This document shows positions 46,826 to 56,443 of a stretch of DNA of 64,000 nucleotides, piece by piece; position 1 is the first letter of the stretch, and every line of letters begins with the position of its first letter. The position numbers were made by a program, and so were the translations under genes. The DNA comes from Ectopseudomonas oleovorans (GTDB taxonomy: Bacteria > Pseudomonadota > Gammaproteobacteria > Pseudomonadales > Pseudomonadaceae), in the NCBI RefSeq assembly GCF_003052605.1, contig NZ_QASO01000105.1:1-64000 (forward strand), written 5' to 3'. The notes under the pieces are model-generated. The model had not been told where the DNA came from. It saw only the letters and a program-made list of their open reading frames with translations, and did no database searches.

Positions 46826-47234
46826 TTCCGCCAATGCATTCACCGACGACCGCGAACGCAGCATCGCCGCTGACTGCGACGACTACGTGACCAAGCCGAT
46901 CAACCCCGAGGAAGTGCTCGCCCGCGTCGCCTCGCACCTGCGTACCGCGCGCATCCTGCAGGCTGCACGCGCGGCGTCGAAACCCGTCAGCCTCAGCCTC
47001 GACGATGCTCCGGCGCATGCCAAGCTATCCGCGCGCTTCCAGCTCACCGAACGCGAAGTGCAGGTACTGCGCTGGGTAGCCTGCGGCAAGACCAACCGCG
47101 ATATCGGCGACATCCTCGGCCTCAGCCCGCGCACGGTGAACAAGCACCTGGAGCACGTGTACGTGAAACTCGGCGTGGAAACCCGCACCGCCGCCGCCTC
47201 GGTGGCGCTGGCGGCGATGAGCGAGCGCGCCTAA
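46812..47234 (+). pseudogene. response regulator (receiver-LuxR type), N-terminal half missing
   Basis: The readable homology begins abruptly at 46812 with PIIVISANAFTDDRER, the fourth strand region of a receiver domain. It continues through DDYVTKPINPEEVLARV (conserved Lys) to a full LuxR helix-turn-helix (LTEREVQVLRWVACGKTNRDI, SPRTVNKHLEHVYVKLGV). The first 80 or so residues, with the phosphoacceptor Asp, are absent, and no in-frame start with a ribosome site exists. Upstream sequence belongs to the oppositely oriented AAA gene. I read it as a deletion remnant. Confidence 0.75.
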
Positions 47235-47313
47235 GGCGGGTGCCCCGCCAATTGCTAAAGCGCAGCACGCCTTGCCCTACCATCGGCCACCCTCCTACGA
47301 GCTGCAACACCCC

Positions 47314-47377
47314 GTAGGAGCTGGCTTGCCAGCGATCATGGCTGACGAAAAAGCATCGCCGGCAAGCCGGCTCCTAC
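47314..47377. repeat. REP palindrome
   Basis: GTAGGAGCTGGCTTGCCAGC faces CGCCGGCAAGCCGGCTCCTAC; same family as the RAYT-flanking REPs. Confidence 0.8.
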
Positions 47378-47439
47378 GAAGAGCACACGGCATTGCAATT
47401 GGCTTAGAGTTGCAGCAACGCACCTGCTTCGGAGCCAGC

Positions 47440-48159
47440 ATGCCCCAGCCCAATATCGTCATTCTCACCGGCGCCGGTATCTCCGCCGAGAGCGGCATTC
47501 GCACCTTCCGCGCCGCTGACGGCCTCTGGGAAGACCACCGCATCGAAGAGGTGGCCACGCCCGAAGGCTTCGCTCGCAACCCGTCACTGGTACAGCGCTT
47601 CTATGACATGCGCCGCGCCCAGTTGCGCGATTCGGCCATCGCGCCGAATGCAGGGCATCTGGCCCTGGCGGAGCTGGAGGCTGGCTGGCAGGGCGAGTTT
47701 CTGCTGGTCACGCAGAACGTCGACAACCTGCACGAACGCGCCGGCTCCAAACGCTTGCTGCACATGCACGGCGAGTTGCAGTCGATGCTGTGCAGCAACA
47801 GCCAGCAGCGTTTTCCGCTGCTGGACGACATGCCGGTCGAACAGGCGTGCGCCTGCTGCGGCCTGAAGGGCACGCTACGGCCGGATATCGTCTGGTTCGG
47901 CGAGATGCCCTATCACATGGAGCGCATCTACGACGCGCTGGAGCAGTGCGAGCTGTTCGTCAGCATCGGCACCTCGGGTCATGTCTACCCGGCTGCCGGT
48001 TTCGTCGAGCAGGCACGTCGCGCGGGCGCGCATACCCTGGAGATCAATCTGGAGCCCAGCCAGGGCCATTCGCTGTTCGCCGAGAAACGCTACGGCCCGG
48101 CCACCGAGCAGTTGCCGCGCTGGGTGGCGGAGCAACTGGCCTGCCGAGAGAGAACGTAG
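47440..48159 (+). CDS. cobB: NAD-dependent protein deacylase, class III sirtuin (CobB)
   Basis: 239 residues from the ATG at 47440 (CGGAG upstream; the frame extends further through the REP). Motifs: GAGISAESGIRTFR, TQNVDNLHERAG, active H110 in HMHGEL, and a zinc site with CSNS and CACC. Y55 and R58 in FYDMRRAQ are the pair that lets class III enzymes remove succinyl and malonyl groups. It reverses lysine acylation and regulates acetyl-CoA synthetase in relatives. Confidence 0.94.
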   Translation: MPQPNIVILTGAGISAESGIRTFRAADGLWEDHRIEEVATPEGFARNPSLVQRFYDMRRAQLRDSAIAPNAGHLALAELEAGWQGEFLLVTQNVDNLHERAGSKRLLHMHGELQSMLCSNSQQRFPLLDDMPVEQACACCGLKGTLRPDIVWFGEMPYHMERIYDALEQCELFVSIGTSGHVYPAAGFVEQARRAGAHTLEINLEPSQGHSLFAEKRYGPATEQLPRWVAEQLACRERT

Positions 48160-48447
48160 GGCGGGTGAAACCCGCCAATACGCAAATGGCCGGCCGGCTA
48201 AGCATTCCAACCCCCAGGAGTGGCTTCAGCCACGAACAGCTTTCGCGGCTGAAGCCGCTCCTACAAGAACCCGGCATGTAGGGCGGATCGGGACGCCCTA
48301 CCCGGCTGGGTGACAGAGCTGTTGGCGGGTTGAGCGGGAATGTAGGGCGGGTGAAACCCGCCAATTGTCGAGCCGGCGGGTTGCACCCGCCCTACGCTTA
48401 TCAGCTGACTGCCCCTCTCCCACAGCGGGAGAGGGGGAGACGAGCAC
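48160..48447. repeat. cluster of four intergenic palindromes
   Basis: In order: a half GTAGGGCGGGTGAAACCCGCC at 48157-48177; a hairpin GGAGTGGCTTCAGCC / GGCTGAAGCCGCTCC at about 48220-48261; GTAGGGCG...CGCCCTAC near 48280; and a full GTAGGGCGGGT inverted pair at 48342-48395. No gene lies in this 288-bp stretch. Confidence 0.65.
48412..48436 (-). terminator. hairpin after the EF-hand membrane protein gene
   Basis: Perfect 10-bp stem CCCCTCTCCC / GGGAGAGGGG with a five-base loop, 11 bp past the stop. There is no T run, so it may only protect the 3' end. Confidence 0.45.
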
Positions 48448-50628
48448 CTACTGCGCAGCGGCGTCAACAGGCGCCGCCGCTTCGGCCGGCACCTCCGGCT
48501 CCGGGCTGAACACGCCGTTGCTCCAGGCGTAATAGCCCAGCCCCAGCGCCAACAGCAGAGCGATGATCCAGGGCCACACCAGCGGCTTGTTGGCATAGGG
48601 GTCGCGTAGCGCGCGGTCGCTGCCCTTGGGCAGTTCCGCCATCTGCGTCAGTGCAGTACCGAAGGGAATGCTGAGCCGCGCCTGGGTATTCACCGCCCAG
48701 CCGTTGCCATCGAGGATCGGTCCCAGGCTGCGCCGGCGCAACTTGAACCAGGCCAGCAGCATCGCCGGGCCGGAGATGGCCAGCAACACACCGAGCAACA
48801 ACAATGGCATCTGCCACCAGGCCAGCGCCAGAATCCCCGTGACAACCGCCGCCAGCGCAGTTCCCAGGGCGCCGACCGCCAGGCCGATGGCGGCGAAAAT
48901 CCCGGCGAACTTGGCAATGTCGAAGGCCGGCGCCGCTGTAGCAGCCGGCGCAGCACCGGTTTCGCCGACCCTGGCGGCAGTTTTGCTGACCATATCGGCA
49001 TCACGGCTGGCCGCCAGCTTCTGTATCTGTTCGGACACCAGGCTGGAGATGCGCCGGTACGGCGACCAGAACGCCTCGCGAATACTGATGGCGTGCTGCA
49101 CCACCTTGACCACCGTGGCATCCCAGTCGTTGCCATCGCGGTCATAGAACAGCCCGTGGCGACCGGCCTGCAGATCGCCTTCACTACCAGCAGTCACGGC
49201 CACCACGATGTTCAGCGTTTCCCGCCCCCGCACCGGCTCACCACGACGGGTACAGGTGCAATAGAGCAGGAAGCAGTCGCTGGCCGCCGCCACCTTGGCA
49301 TGCGCCTCGATGTCGCCCACCTCGACCACCAGATCACAGCTCTTGCCGTCGATGTACAGAACCCCGGCCTGGAAAACGGCCTTCTCTTGACGCGAATAAA
49401 ACGCCTGGAAGGACACGAAGTTGCGTAGCAACGTGACCAGGCCATGACGCAGGCGAATCAGCTTGTCCAGCTCAACCAGCCCGTCCGCCGCCTCGGCCAC
49501 GGTCTTATCCTCTGCCACCAGCGCCAGCAGACGCGCTTCGGCGCCCTGCTCCACCAGTTCGAGAATACGTCCGCGCTCAAGTACCTCGGCAATCGCCACG
49601 CTCGGCGTCTCGGCGCGCCAGGCCAGGTAGTTGCCGCACAGCGCAACCAGGTGCTGCCACTGCTCGCGTGACAGGCTTTCCAGCTCGCCGTACACCGGCA
49701 CCACCACGCGCTGGCGGAACTCGTCGATGGCACTCTGCCAGGCTGGGTTGAGGCCCTTGCTCAACGGCAAGTCGTCGCCCTGCTGCAGAGAGGCCAACGG
49801 CAGGCCCGCAACCTCGCCGACATCGGCCAGAGACAGTGAAGCCAGACGCACCAGCTCCTCTTCCCTGGCATTCATCAAGGCGGCTGCACGCGGATCGAAC
49901 TCGGCCATGGCCACACGGGTGAAGTAATCGTCGACCTTCTCGCGCACGGCGCTCAGCGCCTCGACCGCCGCCACGGTACCTTCACCGAATGCATCCAGCC
50001 CCTGTTCGGCAACCCGTGCGTGCCAGGCATGCAGCAGGCGCGCCTGGTCGAAGAAGACCGTAATCTGCTCAGCACCGATGGCCGGCTCGCCGCTACGATC
50101 AGTCTGCGCACCGAGGCAGCCAATAATGTCGGCGATGGCCACCTTGAGCTCGGCATCGTCGGTCAGGGTCGCCGGCACCAGACCATCGCCATTGGGCTGA
50201 TGCGGCGGGAACAGTTGCGCCAGGTCAGCCGTATCGGCCGGGGTCAGGCTATCGCCATCGGGCCGGCCGAGTACACCCAGCAGACGCTGCGCAGCCAGAC
50301 GCAGGCGTGTACCCACGGCATCGTCGGTGAGCGAGGACAGCAGCAGCGGGCCTTGCTGAAACAGCACGGCAGGATCAGCCAGGCGCGCCAGGGTCCAGTC
50401 GACCACATCGAGCATTTCCGGCGCCCGAATACGCCCGTCCCTGTTCAGGTCGATGTAATCGAGCATGCGCCGGTCCAACTCGAGGTTCTGCACCGGGCAG
50501 GCCAGGCTGGCCCAGAGTTTCTGATCCAGGCCACGCAGGGCGGCGAGGTCGGCAGGGGTTTCCAGCTGCACCTGATCGAAACCGCCGGCACGGAAGAAGC
50601 GCCAGCGATGCGCGAGAGCTTGGGTCAT
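48448..50628 (-). CDS. large EF-hand-containing membrane protein, unknown function
   Basis: 726 residues. A canonical EF-hand loop lies at 60-71 (DLNRDGRIRAPE: Asp, Asn, Asp, Gly, Ile and Glu at the right spacing), and a weaker one in HQPNGDGLVPAT. A long soluble, mostly helical region fills residues 80-540. Two close hydrophobic hairpins at about 585-640 and a final helix (PWIIALLLALGLGYYAW) anchor the C-terminus, which ends in an Ala/Pro/Glu tail. There is no signal peptide, so the bulk is probably cytoplasmic. I recognise no family. It is a single gene with its own start after AAGGAACTG. Confidence 0.75.
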   Translation of the reverse strand: MTQALAHRWRFFRAGGFDQVQLETPADLAALRGLDQKLWASLACPVQNLELDRRMLDYIDLNRDGRIRAPEMLDVVDWTLARLADPAVLFQQGPLLLSSLTDDAVGTRLRLAAQRLLGVLGRPDGDSLTPADTADLAQLFPPHQPNGDGLVPATLTDDAELKVAIADIIGCLGAQTDRSGEPAIGAEQITVFFDQARLLHAWHARVAEQGLDAFGEGTVAAVEALSAVREKVDDYFTRVAMAEFDPRAAALMNAREEELVRLASLSLADVGEVAGLPLASLQQGDDLPLSKGLNPAWQSAIDEFRQRVVVPVYGELESLSREQWQHLVALCGNYLAWRAETPSVAIAEVLERGRILELVEQGAEARLLALVAEDKTVAEAADGLVELDKLIRLRHGLVTLLRNFVSFQAFYSRQEKAVFQAGVLYIDGKSCDLVVEVGDIEAHAKVAAASDCFLLYCTCTRRGEPVRGRETLNIVVAVTAGSEGDLQAGRHGLFYDRDGNDWDATVVKVVQHAISIREAFWSPYRRISSLVSEQIQKLAASRDADMVSKTAARVGETGAAPAATAAPAFDIAKFAGIFAAIGLAVGALGTALAAVVTGILALAWWQMPLLLLGVLLAISGPAMLLAWFKLRRRSLGPILDGNGWAVNTQARLSIPFGTALTQMAELPKGSDRALRDPYANKPLVWPWIIALLLALGLGYYAWSNGVFSPEPEVPAEAAAPVDAAAQ

Positions 50629-50745
50629 CTAGAGCAGTTCCTTTCTGGGTGAAGGTGTCACGCCACGGGGCAGAGCAGTACAACGCCACCCCAAATCCCG
50701 GCGTCAGTGCAGCCAGTGTAACCGAGCCTCGTCACCTTGCACTCA

Positions 50746-52470
50746 TCATGCCCCAACTGCCTGCGGCTGCAGCTCGGGCTGTTTGATCAACGCGTAGAGC
50801 ACACCCGTGACCAGGCTGCCGGCGACGATGGCGAACAGATAGGGCAGCGCATGGTTGATGGCGTTGGGAATCAGCAGCACGAACAAGCCGCCGTGCGGCG
50901 CCATCAGCTTGCAGCCGAAGTACATCGACAGCGCGCCGGTCAGCGCTCCACCGGCGATACTTGCCGGGATCACCCGCAGCGGGTCTTTCGCCGCGAAGGG
51001 AATCGCCCCCTCGGAGATGAAGCACAGCCCCAGTACCCCGGCGGCCTTGCCGGCCTGGCGTTCGCTCTCGGCAAACTTGCGCCGCGCCAGCACGGTGGCG
51101 ATGGCCATGCCGATGGGCGGCACCATGCCGGCAGCCATGGTCGCCGCCATCGGTGCATAGCTGCTGGAGGCCAGCAGACCGACGGAGAAGGCATAGGCCG
51201 CCTTGTTGATCGGCCCACCGAGGTCGACGCACATCATGCCGCCGAGCAGTACGCCAAGCAGGATGGCATTGGTGCTGCCCATGCCATCGAGAAAGGCGGT
51301 GAGCCCCGCCAGCATGCCCGCCACCGGGCTGCCGACCAGATAGATCATCACCAACCCGGTGAACAGGCTGGCCAGCAGCGGGATGATCAGAATCGGCTTG
51401 AGCGCTTCGACGCTGGCCGGCAGGCGTACCCAATGGGCGATGGCCTTGGCCGAATAGCCGGCAAGAAAACCGGCGACGATGCCGCCGATAAAGCCGGCGC
51501 CCAGCGAGCTGGCGAGCAACCCGCCGATCATCCCCGGCGCCAGGCTCGGACGGTCGGCGATGGAATAGGCGATATAGCCGGCCAGCAGCGGCACCATCAG
51601 TTGAAAGGCGCTCTCGCCGCCGATCTGCATCAGCGCGGCGGCCAGGGTGCCCTCCTCCTTGAACGCCTCGATACCGAAGACGAACGAGAGGGCGATCAAC
51701 AGACCGCCGGCCACCACCATCGGCAGCATGTAGGAAACACCGGTGAGCAGATGCTTGTAGGGGCCGGTTTTCTCGCCACTACTGGCGACGGCCTTGCCCC
51801 CGACTGGCGCGGCTTCGCTCAGCGGTCGCGCCTCGCTGAGCGCCCGCTCGAGCGTCTGTTGCGGCTGCTTGAGCGCCACGCCAGTGCCGCAGCGGTAGAC
51901 CTTCTTGCCGGCGAAGCGGCTGGTGTCCACCTCGATATCGGTGGCCAGCAGCACGGCATCGGCCGCATCGATTGCCGCATCGTCGAGCAGGTTGCGCGCA
52001 CCGACCGAGCCGCGGGTTTCCACCTGCAATTCGATGCCCATGCGCAGCGCCGCCTGTTGCAGCGCTTCGGCGGCCATGAAGGTGTGCGCCACGCCGGTCG
52101 GGCAAGCGGTGATGGCGACCAGGCGACGGCGGCCAGCGGTTTCAGACTCGGCACGTTCGACATAGGGCTGAGCACGCTCGGCGGCGTCCTGCAGGAAGCG
52201 CTGCGGGTCGGCCAGCGCTTCGGCCGGCGCAGCCTGAAGCAGACGCTTGCCGGCAAAACGCGCCAGCGACAACTCACCGGTCTTGACCACCAGCACCCAG
52301 TCGGCGGCGGCGATCTGCGCTTCGCTCAGCGGCGCGCCGATGGCACGGCTGTCGTGCACCTCGACACAGGTTTGCCAGCCCAGACGCTCAGCCGCTGCCT
52401 GCAGCAGGCGCGAACAGAGCACGCTGGTGACCTGGCCGTTGGGGCAGGCGGTGACGATCAACAGATTCAT
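50746..52470 (-). CDS. fruA: PTS fructose transporter subunit EIIBC
   Basis: 574 residues in three parts. IIB' (1-105) has a partly degenerate TACPNGQ loop. IIB (about 115-215) has phosphocysteine in ITACPTGVAHTFMA. IIC (about 235-565) has eight or more membrane segments, including GGAMTGALSMYFG-like and GGPINKAAYAFSVG. It brings fructose in as fructose 1-phosphate. It lies 12 bp after fruK and is the last gene of the operon. The tandem B domains are normal for Pseudomonas FruA. Confidence 0.95.
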   Translation of the reverse strand: MNLLIVTACPNGQVTSVLCSRLLQAAAERLGWQTCVEVHDSRAIGAPLSEAQIAAADWVLVVKTGELSLARFAGKRLLQAAPAEALADPQRFLQDAAERAQPYVERAESETAGRRRLVAITACPTGVAHTFMAAEALQQAALRMGIELQVETRGSVGARNLLDDAAIDAADAVLLATDIEVDTSRFAGKKVYRCGTGVALKQPQQTLERALSEARPLSEAAPVGGKAVASSGEKTGPYKHLLTGVSYMLPMVVAGGLLIALSFVFGIEAFKEEGTLAAALMQIGGESAFQLMVPLLAGYIAYSIADRPSLAPGMIGGLLASSLGAGFIGGIVAGFLAGYSAKAIAHWVRLPASVEALKPILIIPLLASLFTGLVMIYLVGSPVAGMLAGLTAFLDGMGSTNAILLGVLLGGMMCVDLGGPINKAAYAFSVGLLASSSYAPMAATMAAGMVPPIGMAIATVLARRKFAESERQAGKAAGVLGLCFISEGAIPFAAKDPLRVIPASIAGGALTGALSMYFGCKLMAPHGGLFVLLIPNAINHALPYLFAIVAGSLVTGVLYALIKQPELQPQAVGA

Positions 52471-52482
52471 GGTGGGCGCCTC

Positions 52483-53403
52483 TTATTGTTCTATGGAGTG
52501 CAACTGCACAGCCGCCTCGAGACGGGCCAGCTGCTCGCGATCATGGATGCCGAAGCCGATCTGGGTAACCGCTTGCGCCGCCACCGCCGTGGCCAGGCGC
52601 AGGGTGCGTTCAGCCGGCCAGCCCTGCAGCAGACCATGCAGGCTGGCAGCCAGCAGCGAGTCACCGGCACCGACCGTGCTGGCCACCTCGACGCGCGGTG
52701 GTACGGCGCGCAGGGCGATGTTCGGCCCATGCCAGTCGACCCCCTCGGCGCCACGCGAGAGCAGCACATGCTCGATGCCCTGCGCGCGCAGACGCTGCAC
52801 GGCGGTCGGCAGATCGCTGCCACAGACCTCAGCCAGTTCTTCTTCATTGGGTTTGATCAGCCAGGGCGCGACGCCCAGGGCCGCTTGCAGTGCGGCGCCA
52901 CTGCTGTCCACCGCCAGCGGCACGCCACTGGCCTTGATCCGCCGCAGCAGGCCGGCGAACCATTGCGGCGTCACCCCACGCGGCAGGCTGCCGGCGACCA
53001 CCACGGCGTCATACCCGGCGAGCAGCGGCTCCAGCTCAGTTTCCAGACGTTGCAGATGCTCGGCCTCGACCTGCGGGCCCGGGCCATTGAGGTCGGTGAT
53101 GCAGCCATCGGCCTCGGCCAGTTTGATATTGCTGCGCGTCTCGCCCGGCACGCGGACGAACAGATCGTGAAAACCGCGCTTGTGCATCAGGCTCTCGAAA
53201 GGCGCCGCGTTGGCGCGCCCGAGAAAGCCAGCAACGCTCAGGCTATGGCCAAGGTCGGCCAGCACCTGGGCGACGTTCAGCCCCTTGCCGGCGGCGTGAC
53301 TGCGCAGCTCATGGCAGCGGTTGACCGCACCGGGGTGCAGGCGATCCAGGCGCAGGGTCAGATCCAGCGCCGGGTTCAGGGTCAGGGTCAGGATTCGGGC
53401 CAT
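52483..53403 (-). CDS. fruK: 1-phosphofructokinase
   Basis: 306 residues of the PfkB ribokinase fold. The N-terminal LTLNPALDLTLRLDRL, HAAGKGLNVAQVL substrate loop and TVGAGDSLLAASLHG with the catalytic Asp are all present. It phosphorylates fructose 1-phosphate to the 1,6-bisphosphate. The ATG overlaps the fruB stop codon (ATGA), so translation is coupled. Confidence 0.95.
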   Translation of the reverse strand: MARILTLTLNPALDLTLRLDRLHPGAVNRCHELRSHAAGKGLNVAQVLADLGHSLSVAGFLGRANAAPFESLMHKRGFHDLFVRVPGETRSNIKLAEADGCITDLNGPGPQVEAEHLQRLETELEPLLAGYDAVVVAGSLPRGVTPQWFAGLLRRIKASGVPLAVDSSGAALQAALGVAPWLIKPNEEELAEVCGSDLPTAVQRLRAQGIEHVLLSRGAEGVDWHGPNIALRAVPPRVEVASTVGAGDSLLAASLHGLLQGWPAERTLRLATAVAAQAVTQIGFGIHDREQLARLEAAVQLHSIEQ

Positions 53404-56264
53404 CAGTGCATCTCCGCCACCAGCGCGCGCACGGCGCTGGCACTGTCCAGGGTCAGGGCGCGGTCGGCCAGGGTTCGCGCCTGGCGGCTATCCAGCTCGC
53501 GCACGCGCGCCTTGACCAGGGCAATCGATCGCGGCGTCACGCTCAGCTCATCGACGCCCAGGCCGACCAACAGCGGCACGGCCAGGCGGTCGCTGGCCAG
53601 CTCCCCGCAGATGCCGACCCACTTGCCCTGGGCGTGTGCAGCGGTCACGGTCATCTCGATCAGGCGCAGCACGGCCGGGTGCAGGCCATCGGCCTGCGCC
53701 GACAGCTGCGGATGGCCACGGTCAATGGCCAGGCAGTACTGGGTCAGGTCATTGGTGCCGATGCTGAAGAAGTCCACTTCGCGTGCCAGCACCGGCGCCA
53801 GCAGCGCTGCCGAGGGCACTTCGATCATGATGCCGACCTGCAGATCGCTGACGGCGATCTCCTCACGCAGGCGCTGCACCATGTCACGCGCTGCGCGCCA
53901 CTCTTCCACCGAGCCGACCATGGGGAACATGATGCGCAGCGGCCGGCCATCGGCCGAGGCAAGCAAGGCGCGCAACTGGGTTTCCAGAATCGCCGGGCGC
54001 TGCAGGCTCAGGCGAATGCCACGCACACCAAGGAACGGGTTCTCCTCGGCAGGCATCGGCCAGTACGGCAGGGGCTTGTCGCCGCCGACATCCAGGGTAC
54101 GCACCACCAGCGGGCGCCCGTCCAGGGCATCGAGCACACGCCGGCACTCGCGCTCCTGCGCCGCCTGATCCGGCGCCTGGGCATGCTCCATGAACACCAG
54201 CTCGGTGCGCAGCAGGCCTACTGCTTCCGCGCCCAGCTCCACCGCCTCGGCGGTTTCGCCACTGGCGCCGATATTGGCGGCCACTTCCACGCGCACACCA
54301 TCGCGGGTCTGCGCCACCTCGAAGCGCGCGGCATGCGCCAGTTCGCGGCGTTGCTGCGCCGTCTGGCGTTCCTGCAGCGCCTGATCACGCTCGGCGGCAT
54401 CCGGGGCGATGCGCAACAGGCCACTGTCGCCATCGAGCAGCAGTGGTGTGCCTTGCGCCAGCGCCAGCACGCCGTCACCGGCACCGACCACGGCGGGAAT
54501 CCCCAGGGCACGGGCGATGATGGCGCTGTGTGCCGTCGCACCGCCGCGCGCGGTCAAAATGCCCGCCACGCGCTGACGGTCGAGGCTGGCGACGTCCGAC
54601 GGCACCACTTCGGCCATCACCAGAATGTAAGGCTCGTTCGGCTCGCTGGGCAGCTCCACGCCACACAGATGCGGCAGCACGCGGTTGCCGATATCGCGCA
54701 GATCTGCCGCGCGCTCGGCCAGTAGCGGGTCGTGCAATGCTTCCTGACGGGTGGCCGCTGCCTCGATCTCGCCCTGCCAGGCCGCCTCGGCGCTCGCTCC
54801 TTTGGCCAGGCGCGCGTCGACATCCTCGCGCAACGCCGGGTCAGCCAGCATGGCCAGATGGGCACTGAAAATCTCGCGGATGCTCGCCATACCAGCACCG
54901 TCGACCAGTCGCTGAATCTGCGCGGCAACCGCCGCCAGGGCTGACGCCAGTCGCGCTCGTTCCTGTTCGACACCCTGGCCTTGCTCGGCGAAATCAAATA
55001 CCGGTGGCGTACGCACCAATGCCGGACCAATAGCGATCCCCGGCGACGCACCTACCGCCAGCAGGCGACTCCCGGCAACCGGCGCGACAGCCTCGAGCGC
55101 CTGCAACTGCGCGGCCACTTCCGGCAATGCTTCGCTCAGCGGTTCGACCGTTTCACCCAGGCCGCTTTCCAGTGCGGCGCGAATGGCCGGCAGCGCGCTG
55201 TCGGCAATCGCCGGCTCGGCGCTGAATTCCAGTATCTGCCCACGCCGCGCCCCCAAAACCAACAAACGGCTGAGGCTCTTGGCCGACACGCCCGCGCCGC
55301 TGTCGCCGAGCAAGCGCACACGAATCTCGCCGGTAAAACCCTGCGCCAACTCGCTTAGCGCCTTGGCCGGGCGCGCGTGCAGGCCATGGGCATTGAGCAG
55401 CGGCACACTGAGGCTGGGCCAGTCCGGCGGCACCTCACCGCCCAGTGCCTCGATCACCTGGCGGCTGTCGCTGGCTTCACTGAACGCCGCCGCACGGCCA
55501 CCGATCAGCACATCACACAGCCGCTCCAGTGCCTGGCGATGCGCCTCACCCTGGCTGGCCAGGCAAAACAGGCCACGCAGCGCCTCACCACGAAAACTCA
55601 GCGGCTGAGCGGGGGTAACGAATGCCAGACCCGGGCGCTCGACGCTGGCCTCGCTGTGCAGCCACCACAGGCCATCGCCCAGCGGCAGCGGCTCGCCACG
55701 GGCCAGCCCGAGGGCAAAACCGCTGCGCGCGCAACCGGCCTGGCGCAACAGACGCGCGCCCTGCCAGAGCAATTCGTCGAAATCTTCGGCCGGCTGCGCC
55801 AGTGCCACCAGCTGGCCGTCCAGCGCCAGCGCCTGCGGCGCGCCCTGCAGCAGTTCGAGAATCTGCGCCGGCTCGCGGGCCTCACGCAGCGCCTGGCTCA
55901 GGTCCCCTTCGCCCAGTGCGCGGGTCAGCAGTTGTAGCAGATGCAGGTGTTCGTCGGATTGCGCGGCGATGGCGATGGCCAGGTACACCTGCTGGCCATT
56001 GCCCCAGTCCACCCCATCGGGGAACTGGATCAGGCTGACGCCGGTGCGCAGCACCTGATCGCGGGTCTGCGGCGTGCCATGGGGAATGGCGATGCCCTGG
56101 CCGAGAAAGGTCGAGCCCTGGGCTTCACGCGCCTCAAGGCCTTCAAGGTAAGCCGGATTGGCCAGGCCGGCACTGACCAGGGCATCACCGAGCATGGCCA
56201 GGGCTTCGCCCTTGTTCGCCGCAACCCGGCCCATCTGGATTTGGCTGGAATCGAGTTCGAGCAT
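53403..56264 (-). CDS. fruB: fructose PTS multiphosphoryl transfer protein (EIIA-HPr-EI)
   Basis: 953 residues from the ATG at 56264, which follows CGGAG; the frame is open to 56333. EIIA spans about 1-145 with H62 in GIAIPHGTPQ. An HPr module has H296 in NAHGLHARPAKAL. Enzyme I covers about 400-953 with H579 in GGATAHSAIIARALGIPAV and the PEP-binding TGVRGIRLSL-like and FFSIGTNDLTQYCLAIDR signatures. It passes phosphate from PEP to FruA. Pseudomonads use this fused protein as their only fructose phosphorelay. Confidence 0.95.
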   Translation of the reverse strand: MLELDSSQIQMGRVAANKGEALAMLGDALVSAGLANPAYLEGLEAREAQGSTFLGQGIAIPHGTPQTRDQVLRTGVSLIQFPDGVDWGNGQQVYLAIAIAAQSDEHLHLLQLLTRALGEGDLSQALREAREPAQILELLQGAPQALALDGQLVALAQPAEDFDELLWQGARLLRQAGCARSGFALGLARGEPLPLGDGLWWLHSEASVERPGLAFVTPAQPLSFRGEALRGLFCLASQGEAHRQALERLCDVLIGGRAAAFSEASDSRQVIEALGGEVPPDWPSLSVPLLNAHGLHARPAKALSELAQGFTGEIRVRLLGDSGAGVSAKSLSRLLVLGARRGQILEFSAEPAIADSALPAIRAALESGLGETVEPLSEALPEVAAQLQALEAVAPVAGSRLLAVGASPGIAIGPALVRTPPVFDFAEQGQGVEQERARLASALAAVAAQIQRLVDGAGMASIREIFSAHLAMLADPALREDVDARLAKGASAEAAWQGEIEAAATRQEALHDPLLAERAADLRDIGNRVLPHLCGVELPSEPNEPYILVMAEVVPSDVASLDRQRVAGILTARGGATAHSAIIARALGIPAVVGAGDGVLALAQGTPLLLDGDSGLLRIAPDAAERDQALQERQTAQQRRELAHAARFEVAQTRDGVRVEVAANIGASGETAEAVELGAEAVGLLRTELVFMEHAQAPDQAAQERECRRVLDALDGRPLVVRTLDVGGDKPLPYWPMPAEENPFLGVRGIRLSLQRPAILETQLRALLASADGRPLRIMFPMVGSVEEWRAARDMVQRLREEIAVSDLQVGIMIEVPSAALLAPVLAREVDFFSIGTNDLTQYCLAIDRGHPQLSAQADGLHPAVLRLIEMTVTAAHAQGKWVGICGELASDRLAVPLLVGLGVDELSVTPRSIALVKARVRELDSRQARTLADRALTLDSASAVRALVAEMH

Positions 56265-56317
56265 GGTGGTCTCCGACTTGTTGTTTTGGCTAAGACTAGC
56301 CGATGAATCCGCTTTGC

Positions 56318-56329
56318 TGAAACGATTCA
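56318..56329. promoter_or_regulatory. Cra/FruR operator
   Basis: TGAAACGATTCA matches the Cra consensus TGAATCGNTTCA (best on the reverse strand as TGAATCGTTTCA). It lies between the divergent fruB and fruR genes, 54 bp before the fruB start. Release by fructose 1-phosphate is the known mechanism in P. putida. Confidence 0.75.
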
Positions 56330-56443
56330 TCAAGCGCTGGCACCTTATCCGATAATGAGTGATCCTTGAAGCCCGGCCGTCGCCGAGTCGCGTAGACTCG
56401 CGGCGCTCGCACGCCCTCTCACTCAGCGATTCAGGATGCGCCC

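Noticed and set aside
48157..48447. Clustered repeats as a possible CRISPR array
   Set aside because: The units are inverted palindromes of different families with irregular spacing, not direct repeats with uniform spacers; no cas genes are near.
50737..54168. A 1143-residue forward open frame opposite the fru operon
   Set aside because: Despite its length it is rich in His/Gln/Arg, has no domain pattern, and mirrors fruA-fruK-fruB, whose catalytic motifs are intact.
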